From: Pseudoxanthomonas yeongjuensis
GTDB taxonomy: Bacteria > Pseudomonadota > Gammaproteobacteria > Xanthomonadales > Xanthomonadaceae
NCBI RefSeq assembly: GCF_010093345.1
Contig: NZ_PDWT01000003.1
Coordinates: 406,001 to 470,000 of the forward strand
DNA length: 64,000 nt
Direction: 5' to 3'
The translations under genes were made by a program, and so were the position numbers. Positions 47,052 through 55,667 of this stretch are shown here, piece by piece; positions within the stretch are counted from its first letter, which is position 1; each line of letters starts with the position of its first letter. A model generated the notes under the pieces. That model saw nothing but the letters and a program-made list of their open reading frames with translations, did not search any database and was not told the DNA's origin.

Positions 47052-47288
47052 ATGAATGCATCGATGTCGCGCGTCGCCAGCCCGTTCCTGGTACTCCTGC
47101 TGGTTTCGTGCCTGACCGCCTGCAAACCCGAACCGCCGCCGCTCGAACAGCCGCCGGAACCCAAGGCCAGCGCCACCGAATTACGCGATGCGATCAAACG
47201 ACCGATCGACCAGGCCAAGGCGGTCGAGGCCGCGACCCAGGAAGCGGCCGAGAAGCAACGCGCGGAAATCGAGGCAGTGACGAATTGA
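47052..47288 (+). CDS. Small predicted lipoprotein
   Basis: A 78-residue protein with lipoprotein signal (SPFLVLLLVSCLTAC, lipobox LTAC followed by K) and a short charged helix-prone body (LRDAIKRPIDQAKAVEAATQEAAEKQRAEIEAVTN) that may form a coiled coil. It is divergent from the SDR gene. The CGGAGG at 47039-47044 is a good ribosome binding site for ATG 47052. No family was recognised. Confidence 0.75.
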   Translation: MNASMSRVASPFLVLLLVSCLTACKPEPPPLEQPPEPKASATELRDAIKRPIDQAKAVEAATQEAAEKQRAEIEAVTN

Positions 47289-47357
47289 AAACTCCCCCCT
47301 TGCGCAGCAGGGGAGGCCGGTAGGGGTTAGGCCGGAGCTTGCGGACCTTTAATCCTT

Positions 47358-47424
47358 GTAGATCCGAGCTTGCTCGGATGCTCTCGGTGCAGGATCAAAA
47401 ACATCCGAGCAAGCTCGGATCTAC
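47358..47424. repeat. GTAG-type REP pair (perfect 23-bp inverted arms)
   Basis: Arms 47358-47380 (GTAGATCCGAGCTTGCTCGG plus ATG) and 47402-47424 are exact reverse complements with 21 bases between. Same family as 46093-46179, with the ATCCGAGC stem in both arms. Convergent gap between the small lipoprotein gene and sppA. Confidence 0.82.
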
Positions 47425-47509
47425 ATCGCAAACCATAACGGCGACCCCGAGGTCGCCGCTATGTTGCTGAAGTGTCCACAGCATGGGCTTGCTCAGCCCT
47501 TCCGCAAAA

Positions 47510-49411
47510 CTAGAGCCCGCAGAAGCAATACACCAGCGCCTTCACCGGCGCGCCGTTGCGGTTGTTGATCGAATCCTCGACGAAGTGCAGTTGCGCCGCC
47601 GTTTCCGGCATCGTCTTCAGCAACAGCGCGCGGGCGAAGCTGGAATCGTGCAGCCAGGCCGCACCCAGGCGGCTGCCGGCGAACGATCCCAGGAACTGCG
47701 GGAACGGCGAATTCGCCTTCTCGATATAGCGCACGCGGTACGCATCCGGCTTGCCCAGCTTGGCCCGCGCCGCGGCATCGACGACGGCAGCATCGAAGCC
47801 GCCGAGCTCGTCGACCAGACCGCGTTCCTTCGCCTGCGCACCGCTCCAGACGCGGCCGCGGGCGATGGCGTCTATCTCTTCCACCGGCTTCTTGCGCGCG
47901 GCGGCGACCTTGCCGGTGAAGTCCGCATAGCCCTTGTCGATCACCGACTGGATCACGCGACCCACCGCCGGATCCAAAGGACGCGAAATGTCGAACGCGC
48001 CGGCGAAGCGCGTGGTGCCGACGCCGTCGGTATGCACGCCCGCCTTGTCCAGGGTGCGGGTGATGTTGGGGATCAGGCCGAAGATGCCGATGGAACCGGT
48101 GATCGTCGAGGGATCGGCGTAGATGCGGTCGGCGTTCATCGAGATCCAGTAGCCGCCGGAAGCGGCCAGGTCGCCCATCGACACCACCACCGGCTTGCCG
48201 GCGGCCTTCAGCGCGGCGACTTCGCGACGGATCTCTTCCGACGGATACACGCCGCCGCCGGGCGAATCCACACGCAGCACCACGGCCTTCACGTCGTCGT
48301 CGTCGCGCGCTTCGCGCAACAGCGCCGAAGTGGACTTGCCGCCGATGGAGCCGGGCGGCTGTTCGCCGTCGGTGATCTCGCCGGCCGCCACGACCACCGC
48401 GACCTGCGGACGTTCGTCGGCGATCTTCAGGTGCCTGGCGTCCACCTGGGCCAGGTAGCCGGCCAGGGAAACACTGCGGAAGCCATTGTCGGAATCTTCA
48501 TCGGCCACGCCGCGCTCGGTCAGCAGCGTCTCGACTTCTTCCTGGGTCTTCAGCCCGTCCACCAGCTTCTGCTGCAGGGCGAACTTGGCCAGGTCGCCGC
48601 CAGCGGCGGCGATGCCTTCGGGCAGCGTGTCGATGCCCGAGGCCAGTTGTTCCGGCGTCAGCTTGCGCGCCTTGGCGATGTCGGCCAGATAACGCTGCCA
48701 GATATCGTTCATCCAGAACAGGTCGGCTTCCTTCGATTCCTTGGAGGCGGCGTCGAGGATGTAGGGCTCGGCGGCGGACTTGAACTCGCCGACGCGGAAC
48801 AGGTGCACGTCCACGCCGAGCTTGTCCTGCAGGCCCTGGCGGTAGTACTGGCGGTAACGGCCGAGGCCTTCCAGCATCATGCTGCCCATCGGGTCGATGT
48901 AGACCTCGTTGGCCTGCGCGGCCAGCAGGTATTGCGCCTGCTGCAGGTTCTCGCCGAAGGACACGATCTGCTTGCCGGAAGCGCGCAGGCGCGCCAGCGC
49001 GGCGGCGACTTCGCGCATCGAGGCGTAACCGCTGGGCTGCAGCTGGTCCACCCGCAACAGCACGCGCTCGATATTCTTGTCGTCCTTGGCCGCATCGATG
49101 GCCCGGACCAGGTCGCGCAGCTGGATTTCCTCGGCGTTCTTGTCGCCGAAGGCCTTGGCCAGCGCGCGCGTCGCCGGGTCGCTGCTGTACTGCTCGACCA
49201 GCTTGCCTTCCGGCGCGATCACCAGGGTGGTGCGCTCCAGCAGTGGCTTCACCCCGTTGCCGCGCCCCACCGCCAGCAGGAACAGCGCCAGGCACAGGAA
49301 CAGCAGGCCGAAGAACAGGAAATTGAGGATCAGCCTGCGGGTGAAATTCATCACGTCCCACAGGCCGACGAAAAAGGCGGCGATGGGACCGCGACGGACG
49401 ACTTGATTCAT
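47510..49411 (-). CDS. sppA: Signal peptide peptidase SppA (67 kDa type)
   Basis: A 633-residue inner-membrane serine protease (S49) that degrades cleaved signal peptides in the periplasm. One membrane anchor is at residues 28-48 (LILNFLFFGLLFLCLALFLLA). The catalytic lysine is in RVGEFKSAAEP and the catalytic serine in GDLAASGGYWIS; they lie in the N- and C-terminal S49 halves as in the E. coli double-domain enzyme. Convergent with the small lipoprotein gene; 59 bases downstream of the MATE gene end. Confidence 0.95.
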   Translation of the reverse strand: MNQVVRRGPIAAFFVGLWDVMNFTRRLILNFLFFGLLFLCLALFLLAVGRGNGVKPLLERTTLVIAPEGKLVEQYSSDPATRALAKAFGDKNAEEIQLRDLVRAIDAAKDDKNIERVLLRVDQLQPSGYASMREVAAALARLRASGKQIVSFGENLQQAQYLLAAQANEVYIDPMGSMMLEGLGRYRQYYRQGLQDKLGVDVHLFRVGEFKSAAEPYILDAASKESKEADLFWMNDIWQRYLADIAKARKLTPEQLASGIDTLPEGIAAAGGDLAKFALQQKLVDGLKTQEEVETLLTERGVADEDSDNGFRSVSLAGYLAQVDARHLKIADERPQVAVVVAAGEITDGEQPPGSIGGKSTSALLREARDDDDVKAVVLRVDSPGGGVYPSEEIRREVAALKAAGKPVVVSMGDLAASGGYWISMNADRIYADPSTITGSIGIFGLIPNITRTLDKAGVHTDGVGTTRFAGAFDISRPLDPAVGRVIQSVIDKGYADFTGKVAAARKKPVEEIDAIARGRVWSGAQAKERGLVDELGGFDAAVVDAAARAKLGKPDAYRVRYIEKANSPFPQFLGSFAGSRLGAAWLHDSSFARALLLKTMPETAAQLHFVEDSINNRNGAPVKALVYCFCGL

Positions 49412-49470
49412 GGCTGAGCTCCGGGAAACTGACGCCAGCTTACCGGTTGCACAAGGCGCTTACATGCCCC

Positions 49471-50850
49471 TTAAGTCACTGGGCCGCTTGGAGGGGCGGC
49501 CAGCAAACGCCGGCTGCTGCGCCGGAAGCGCGCGCCCATCAGGATCGCGGCCGCGGTCAAGCCCAGGATCAGACCCAGCCACATCCCCTGCGGGCCCCAG
49601 CCCAGGCCCAGGCCGAGTCCTGCGCCGAGCGGCATGCCCAGGCCCCAATAGGACAGCGCCGCCAGCCACATCGGCACCCGTGTGTCCTTGAGCCCGCGCA
49701 ATGCGCCCGCCGACAGCACCTGGATGCCATCGGGAAACTGGAACGCCGCCGCGTACAGCAGCAGGCTGCCGGCCAGCCCGGCCACCGCCAGGTCGCCCGT
49801 GTACAACGCCACCACCGCGTCGTGGCCCAGCAGCAGCGCCGTCGCCGACAGCGCCTGCGTGCCCAGCACGATCGCATAGCCGGCATGGGCCGCGCGGCGC
49901 ACGCCGAGGACGTCGCCCATGCCCAGCGCATGGCCTACGCGCACGGTGGTCGCCTCGGCCACGCCCATCGGGATCATGAAACACAGCGCCGACACGTTGA
50001 TCGCGATCTGGTGCGCCGCCGCCGGCACCGCGCCCAGGCGCGCGATCAGCAGCGCGGTGGCGATGAACAAACCGCCTTCCATCAGCACCGTCACCCCGAT
50101 CGGCAAACCGGTGCGCAGCAATTGTCTGATCGGCTGTACGTGCGGGCCGTCGAAGCGCGCGAACAACTTCAGGCTGGCGAAGCGCTTCGCATTCCACAGA
50201 TAGACTGCGAAGGCGGTGGCCTGGGCCCACATCATGATCGCCGAGGCCACGCCCAGGCCCGCTGCGCCCATTTCCGGCAATCCATAGCGACCGAAGGTAA
50301 ATGCATAGCCCAGCGGTGCCAGCAATGCCAACCCGCCGAAGCCGATCAGCATCGTCGGCAGGGTCCAGTGCATGCCCTCGCTCAGGTAGCGCATGCAGAA
50401 GAACAACGTCAGCGCCGGCGCGCCCCAGCGGATCCCGTGCAGGAAACCGCGCGCGCCGGGAATGATTTCCGTGGCGATGCCGAACGGTGCCAAGGCTGCG
50501 GGAATGAAACTGAGGAATGCGAACATCAGCAGGCCCAGCCCCAGCGCCAGCCACAGCGCCTGGCGGAACAGCGGGCCGATCTCGTCGCGGCGCCCGGCAC
50601 CGTTCAATTGCGACACCGAAGCGGTCAACGAAATCAGCGTGCCGATCGGCACCATCATCGGCAGCCACAGCAAGGCCGTGCCGATGGTGACCGCGGCCAG
50701 CGTCTGGGTGCCGTGGTGGCCGGCGATGACGTTGTCGACGAAGCCGATCAGACCGGTGGAGACATGGCCGAGCACCAAGGGAAACGCGAGCTTGGCCGTG
50801 CTGCGCATTTCTGTGCCGAAGCGCGGGCTTGTAGGGGAGTCCGGAAGCAT
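49471..50850 (-). CDS. MATE family efflux transporter
   Basis: A 459-residue multidrug/toxin extrusion transporter with 12 predicted helices, driven by Na+ or H+. Seen: MRSTAKLAFPLVLGHVSTGLIGFVDN at the first helix, GAGRRDEIGPLFRQAL in the cytoplasmic loop, AAHQIAINVSALCFMIPMGVAEATTVRVGHALG at the start of the second half (the MATE signature Q.A and P.G). ATG 50850 is used; ATG 50808 (MRSTAK) or 50892 are alternatives. Confidence 0.92.
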   Translation of the reverse strand: MLPDSPTSPRFGTEMRSTAKLAFPLVLGHVSTGLIGFVDNVIAGHHGTQTLAAVTIGTALLWLPMMVPIGTLISLTASVSQLNGAGRRDEIGPLFRQALWLALGLGLLMFAFLSFIPAALAPFGIATEIIPGARGFLHGIRWGAPALTLFFCMRYLSEGMHWTLPTMLIGFGGLALLAPLGYAFTFGRYGLPEMGAAGLGVASAIMMWAQATAFAVYLWNAKRFASLKLFARFDGPHVQPIRQLLRTGLPIGVTVLMEGGLFIATALLIARLGAVPAAAHQIAINVSALCFMIPMGVAEATTVRVGHALGMGDVLGVRRAAHAGYAIVLGTQALSATALLLGHDAVVALYTGDLAVAGLAGSLLLYAAAFQFPDGIQVLSAGALRGLKDTRVPMWLAALSYWGLGMPLGAGLGLGLGWGPQGMWLGLILGLTAAAILMGARFRRSSRRLLAAPPSGPVT

Positions 50851-51072
50851 GGAGTGAAGGCTCGAGGCCCGACTGCGGGCGTGCGGGGGCACGGCTTCCG
50901 GGTCGCGGCAGGGGCGCCATCTTAACCGGCGATGCCTGCGGCTTCTTCAAAACCTATCTGGCCAGCGAGCGCCCGGATGCGTTTCGTGCGTCGCGTGCCA
51001 TCCGCTTGGCAGAGCCGGCTCACTCGTCGGGAACGTGGGCAGGCTATTCAAGACAAACTTCAAGAAAAGCAA

Positions 51073-51108
51073 ATCGTCATGACCCGACATTCGTCGGTTC
51101 ATGACGAT
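51073..51108 (-). terminator. Terminator of the DUF3106 operon
   Basis: A 10-bp perfect stem (ATCGTCATGA/TCATGACGAT) with an inner 5-bp CCGAC/GTCGG stem closes a hairpin 26 bases past the DUF3106 stop. Reading the minus strand it is followed by TTTGCTTTTCTTG, a T-rich tract fitting rho-independent termination. Confidence 0.65.
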
Positions 51109-51134
51109 CAAAAAGAGAGGTTCCGGAGGCTCCA

Positions 51135-51776
51135 TCAGCGCGCAAGCTTCCGCCGCAACCAGGCCTCGAGTTGTCCCCCCGGCTGGGCCAGCAATTCCGC
51201 ACGCAACGCCTGCCGATCCTGCGGCGGCGTGCGCTGGGCCAGCACCGCCAGTTCGGCACGCTGTCCGGCGGTCATCGCCCGCAGCGAAGCCAGCAGCGGC
51301 AAGCGTTGTCCGGACGGAACAAAGGCCAGCAGCGACTGCAGCTTTTCGTAGTCCGCGCCCAGCGTCGGCCCGAGTCGCCAGCCCCGGCGCTGGCTGGCAT
51401 CCAACGCATCGAACTGCGCCCGCAATGCCTGCTGCCGTTGCGGAGGGAAGGTTGCGATTTCCGCCGCGACCGCGCGCAGGCGCAGGCGCTCGGCTTCCTC
51501 CAGCTGCAGCCAGGCCTGGTAACGCGCGCGACGATCCTCGCGTTCGGCCAGCGGCAGCGCCTTCCACTCGGCCAGGCGTTGCCCGAACTGCACGCGTCGT
51601 TCGGAACTCATCGCCTGCAGACGGGCCGCGCGTTGCTCCTGCAGTGCTCGCGCTTCGGCCAGCGTTTCCGGGCCGGAGGCGGACACCCACTGCGACAACA
51701 TCGCCAGCAGCGCCGCGAGCAGCAGCGCAGTCCCGCGTGGGAGCGAATGGCTCTGCGCTCGTTCAGAACTGCGCAT
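51135..51776 (-). CDS. DUF3106 domain-containing exported protein
   Basis: A 213-residue protein with a signal peptide or anchor (GTALLLAALLAMLSQWVSA) and an Arg/Gln/Leu-rich helical body typical of DUF3106 (ERRVQFGQRLAEWKALPLAEREDRRARYQAWLQL, then FPPQRQQALRAQF). ATG 51776 is chosen because the frame upstream overlaps the preceding gene and has no signal. It shares 14 bases with that gene, so both are on one mRNA. The extracytoplasmic part may sense or bind envelope components; unproven. Confidence 0.82.
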   Translation of the reverse strand: MRSSERAQSHSLPRGTALLLAALLAMLSQWVSASGPETLAEARALQEQRAARLQAMSSERRVQFGQRLAEWKALPLAEREDRRARYQAWLQLEEAERLRLRAVAAEIATFPPQRQQALRAQFDALDASQRRGWRLGPTLGADYEKLQSLLAFVPSGQRLPLLASLRAMTAGQRAELAVLAQRTPPQDRQALRAELLAQPGGQLEAWLRRKLAR

Positions 51777-52767
51777 CGGAGGTCTCCGCTGCACCAGTGC
51801 TGTCCGCAACCGGCGATTCGATCGTGGGCATCGCCTCTTCGCCCACCGCATTGGCGCCAGCCATGTACCAGGCGTGGAAATCGGCATCGCGCGCCAGGGC
51901 TTCCTCCTGCGCATCCATCACCAATTCGAAATCCGGGTGAGCAAGCAACGCGGTGGTCGCATCGAAGCGTGCCGCCGGCGCCTGTTCCGGCAATTCCTCG
52001 CGGCCGATTTCCACTTCGTCCCGTAGGCGCTGGACGCCTTGTTCGAGGACGGAGTCGGCCGTCGACGGGGCCTCCCCTCGCGGCCACCACCAGGTCGCCG
52101 CCAACCCCAGCGCGCACGCGCCCAGCACCAGCGCCACCCATGGCCAGCGACGGCGAATGGATGTCGCGGCCGGTTCCCGCGGCGCGGCGGATGCCGTGCC
52201 GACGCGGGGACGTTCGTGGCGGATGCCGGCGATGGCCTCCTCGCGCAGACGCGCCAGACGCGCCAGGCGTTCCGGCGGCAGGTCGCGCAGTTGCTGCTGG
52301 ATGGCTTCGGCCAGCGAGCGCCAGGCCTGCGCATCGGGCTGGCCGTTGGCATCGCGCGGACAGGCATCGGCCAACGCCTGCTGATAGACGGTCGTATCCA
52401 GCCCGAGCACCAGCGCCGCTTCCTCCTCCGGCAATCCCGCCACCAGGCGCAGCAACAACGCCCGGCGGGCAGCGGAGTCCAGTGGCGCCAGCGACTGGAG
52501 GCCGGGCGGCCAATGGGCCAAGGCCGACGCCTGGCGCAAGGGCGGGGCGGAGACCAGCAGGCTCCAGAAACGCCGCGGCCATCCGGCCATGGCGAGCTCA
52601 CCGGCATGGTTGCGGAACGCGCGCAAGGCAGCGGCCAAGGCGGTGTCGCCGGCGTCTCGATCGCCGCACTGGAGTTCCGCGAACAGGGCGCCGCGGCGTT
52701 CGACGCCGCGCAGGAAGGCCGAGAGGGCGGCCGGCACGGCCGCGGCTTCATTCAAGTGACTGTGCAT
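51763..52767 (-). CDS. Membrane protein with sigma-70 region 4-like segment
   Basis: A 334-residue protein. In the N-terminal half the segment RRALLLRLVAGLPEEEAALVLGLDTTVYQQALADAC reads like a sigma region 4 HTH without an obvious region 2. A helix around residues 210-230 (WPWVALVLGACALGLAATWW) crosses the membrane, leaving an acidic periplasmic tail with many alanine, glutamate and aspartate residues. In other xanthomonads related genes stand beside ECF sigma factors. It could be an anti-sigma-like regulator or a degenerate sigma fusion. Paired with the DUF3106 gene downstream. Confidence 0.65.
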   Translation of the reverse strand: MHSHLNEAAAVPAALSAFLRGVERRGALFAELQCGDRDAGDTALAAALRAFRNHAGELAMAGWPRRFWSLLVSAPPLRQASALAHWPPGLQSLAPLDSAARRALLLRLVAGLPEEEAALVLGLDTTVYQQALADACPRDANGQPDAQAWRSLAEAIQQQLRDLPPERLARLARLREEAIAGIRHERPRVGTASAAPREPAATSIRRRWPWVALVLGACALGLAATWWWPRGEAPSTADSVLEQGVQRLRDEVEIGREELPEQAPAARFDATTALLAHPDFELVMDAQEEALARDADFHAWYMAGANAVGEEAMPTIESPVADSTGAAETSDAQF

Positions 52768-53227
52768 CAGGGAACCGGGGGATTCGTCGCCGCATCATAG
52801 CCGCGGTGGAAGCGTTTCCGACCCGGCGGTCGGCGCTTGACAGATTCCTGAAACCTGCTCTCCCAGGCTCCGCAAGGGTTTGCATCGAAAACAGGTTGTG
52901 CACAGCCGTCACCAGAAGGTCACATACATTGCCGCAGCCTGACCCGGGCCTCCCATTACATTCTTGTTTCACGGGTAATTTGTTGATTCGTATGAACTTT
53001 GTTTCGTTGGTGTTTTTTTAGCCAACCTCACGCCGGAGCTTGCAGCAAGCCTCCGCAAGCGTGGAGCAATGGGTTGATGCACAGTTTTATCCACAGGCCA
53101 TGTGGATAAAGAAGAATCTCCATGCATGACGGTGACTTGCGGGCTTTTCGTCATCCGCAGAGCAACAATGACGTGCAACTGCAGCAAGCGCAGCGATGCC
53201 CTTGCCGCCGTCGGTAAACTGGCACTG
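52768..53227. other. Divergent intergenic region upstream of priA
   Basis: About 460 bases without a gene. It holds an AT-rich stretch (around 52970-53022, including a run of seven T), a perfect inverted pair of DnaA boxes at 53086-53110 and near matches at 53075-53083 and 52896-52904. The promoters of priA and of the divergent membrane protein should lie here. Confidence 0.7.
53086..53110. promoter_or_regulatory. Inverted pair of perfect DnaA boxes
   Basis: TTATCCACA at 53087-53095 and its reverse complement TGTGGATAA at 53101-53109 are both exact matches to the consensus DnaA box; with flanking T and A they form a 10-bp inverted repeat around GGCCA. Near matches TGATGCACA (53075-53083) and TTGTGCACA (52896-52904) lie in the same gap. 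It is 118 bases upstream of the priA start. Confidence 0.7.
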
Positions 53228-55483
53228 ATGTCCATCGATTCCCTCTTCCGCGTCGCCCTGCCGTTGCCCCTGCCGCGCGGGTTCGACTACCTGCCGCCTG
53301 CGGACCATTCGCCGTCGGCGGCGGACGTCGGAAAACGGGTACGGGTGCCTTTCGGTGCGCGCGAGATGATCGGCGTGGTGGTCGCGATCGCCGCTCGCGG
53401 CGACGGGATGCCCGAACTGCGCCAGGTGCTGGCGGTGCTCGATGAGACCCAGCTGCTGCACGGGGAACTGCTGGAATCGCTGCGCTGGTTGTCGCGCTAT
53501 ACCCATGCCCCGCTGGGCGAAGTACTGGGCACCGCCCTGCCGACCCTTCTGCGCCAGGGCGAACCGCTGCCCGATACCCACGCCTGGGCCTGGCGATTGA
53601 CCGCTGATGGCATCCAAGGATGGCCACGCCTGCGCAAGGGCACGCGCCCACGCCGCCTGGCCGAGTGGCTGCTGGCTTCGCCCATTGACGCCTCATCGCA
53701 TCACCAGCGCGATGAGGACGCCCTGGACCTGCACCTGGACGACTGGCGCAGTGCCGCGCGCGCGCTGGACAAGCGCGGCCTGGTCGAGCGCGTGGCGATC
53801 CCGGCTTCGACCGTGGCCCCGGATCCGCAACCCGGGCCGCCGCTCAATCCGCAACAGCGGACCGCGGTTGAGGCGATCCTGGGTACGCAAGGTTTCGCAC
53901 CCTTGCTGCTGGATGGCGTCACCGGCAGCGGCAAGACCGAGGTCTACCTGCACGCGATCGCCGATTGCCTGCGCCGCGGCAAACAGGCGCTGGTGCTGGT
54001 GCCAGAGATCGGCCTGACCCCGCAGACCCTGGCGCGCTTCCGCCAGCGCCTGGGCGTGCCGGTGCTGGCGTTGCACTCGGGCTTGAGCGACAACGAGCGC
54101 GCGCGCGGCTGGGCCGCATTCGCGCGCGGCGAAGCCCGGGTCGCGGTGGGCACGCGCTCGGCGGTGTTCACGCCATTGCCGCAGGCCGGCCTGATCATCG
54201 TCGATGAGGAACACGACGCCAGCTACAAGCAGCAGGACGGCATGCGCTACCACGCGCGCGATTTCGCCCTGGTCCGCGGCAAGGCGCTGGACGTGCCGGT
54301 ACTCCTGGGCAGCGCCACGCCGTCGCTGGAATCGCTGCACAACGCCAACAGCGGACGCTATGCGCACTTACGGCTCAACCAACGTGCGGGCGACGCGAAA
54401 CCGCCTTCGGTGCGCGTGCAGGACGTGCGCAAGCGCTCGCTGGAGGCCGGCCTTTCGGCGGACACCCTGGCCGCCATCTCCACTGCGCTGGATGCCGACG
54501 GACAGGTGCTGGTATTCAAGAACCGTCGTGGCTACGCGTCGGTATTGCTTTGCCACGACTGCGGCTGGAGCGCGCAATGCAAACGTTGCGACTCGCCGAT
54601 GACCGTGCATGGCGCGGGTCGTCGCCTGCAATGCCACCACTGCGGCGCGCGCCAGGCGGTGCCGCCGGCGTGTCCGGATTGCGGCGGGCTCGCCTTGCAA
54701 CCGCAAGGCATCGGCACCGAACGCATCGAGGAGATGCTGACGGAAAAATTCACCGGCGTGCCGGTACTGCGGATAGACCGCAGCACCACGCAGCGTCGCG
54801 ACGCGCTGGCCGGGCATCTGCAGAAACTCGGCGACCATCCCGGCATCCTGGTCGGCACCCAGATCCTGGCCAAGGGTCACGACCTGCCGCATTTGACCCT
54901 GGTGGTGGTGGTGGGCGTGGACGAGGGTTTGTTCTCGTCGGATTTCCGCGCCGGCGAAAAACTCGCCCAGCAACTGATCCAGGTGGCCGGACGCGCCGGA
55001 CGGGCGCAGAAGCCCGGGCAAGTGTGGCTGCAGACGCACCACCCCGACCACCCGCTGCTCAACACCTTGATCAACGGCGGTTACCACGCCTTCGCCGCAA
55101 GCGAACTGGAACAGCGCCGGGCCGCGGGTTTCCCGCCATTCGCGCATCTGGCCCTGCTGCGCGCGGAAGCGAAACAGGTGGATGCAGCGAATGCATTTCT
55201 GCACGCCGCGAAATCCGCTTTCACGAATTCCATCCGCGATGCCGCGCGGCTTGAGTCTGGGACTAGCCGTTCCGGCCAGCAATCCGCGCTCGAAATCCAG
55301 GGGCCACTGCCCGCGCCCATGTCCCGTCGCGCCGGCATGCACCGCACGCAACTGCTGCTTTCATCGCCCAGTCGCCGCGCGCTGCATGCGTTGCTGGACA
55401 CCGCGCTCCCGGCGATCCACGACCTGCCCGAAGCGCGCAAGGTGCGTTGGTCGCTGGATGTGGATCCGCTGGATCTGTACTGA
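53228..55483 (+). CDS. priA: Primosomal replication protein N' (PriA helicase)
   Basis: A 751-residue 3'-5' helicase that restarts stalled replication forks. N-terminal DNA-binding domain (FRVALPLPLPRGFDYLPP), Walker A LLDGVTGSGKTEVYLHAI, DEEH box IIVDEEHDASYKQQDG, a zinc-binding insert (CHDCGWSAQCKRCDSPM, CHHCG, CPDCGG) and helicase motifs V-VI (ILVGTQILAKGHD, QVAGRAGRAQKPG). ATG 53228 is the family start; in-frame codons upstream are not conserved and overlap the DnaA-box region. Confidence 0.96.
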   Translation: MSIDSLFRVALPLPLPRGFDYLPPADHSPSAADVGKRVRVPFGAREMIGVVVAIAARGDGMPELRQVLAVLDETQLLHGELLESLRWLSRYTHAPLGEVLGTALPTLLRQGEPLPDTHAWAWRLTADGIQGWPRLRKGTRPRRLAEWLLASPIDASSHHQRDEDALDLHLDDWRSAARALDKRGLVERVAIPASTVAPDPQPGPPLNPQQRTAVEAILGTQGFAPLLLDGVTGSGKTEVYLHAIADCLRRGKQALVLVPEIGLTPQTLARFRQRLGVPVLALHSGLSDNERARGWAAFARGEARVAVGTRSAVFTPLPQAGLIIVDEEHDASYKQQDGMRYHARDFALVRGKALDVPVLLGSATPSLESLHNANSGRYAHLRLNQRAGDAKPPSVRVQDVRKRSLEAGLSADTLAAISTALDADGQVLVFKNRRGYASVLLCHDCGWSAQCKRCDSPMTVHGAGRRLQCHHCGARQAVPPACPDCGGLALQPQGIGTERIEEMLTEKFTGVPVLRIDRSTTQRRDALAGHLQKLGDHPGILVGTQILAKGHDLPHLTLVVVVGVDEGLFSSDFRAGEKLAQQLIQVAGRAGRAQKPGQVWLQTHHPDHPLLNTLINGGYHAFAASELEQRRAAGFPPFAHLALLRAEAKQVDAANAFLHAAKSAFTNSIRDAARLESGTSRSGQQSALEIQGPLPAPMSRRAGMHRTQLLLSSPSRRALHALLDTALPAIHDLPEARKVRWSLDVDPLDLY

Positions 55484-55667
55484 TCCGCAGCGACCCTGGC
55501 CCTGCTCTTGGCCTCTTCCCTTGCTTAGCGGGAGGATGGAGGGGCGCCCTTGCTCCCGGCTTCCTGCAAAGCGCTCCGGCAGATCCATGCCCGCGAACCC
55601 GCCTTCATCTTCCGGATCTCCATGTCCATCGCCCCGATACCGCCGCGCGCGGTTTCAACGTTAACCT

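Noticed and set aside
47483..49417. Long plus-strand open frame opposite sppA (644 codons)
   Set aside because: Antisense shadow with repetitive composition; sppA has intact catalytic residues in the correct frame.
51171..53021. 616-codon plus-strand frame opposite the DUF3106/sigma4-like pair
   Set aside because: Arg/Pro/Ala-rich shadow; the minus-strand genes have signal peptide, membrane helix and coupled overlap.
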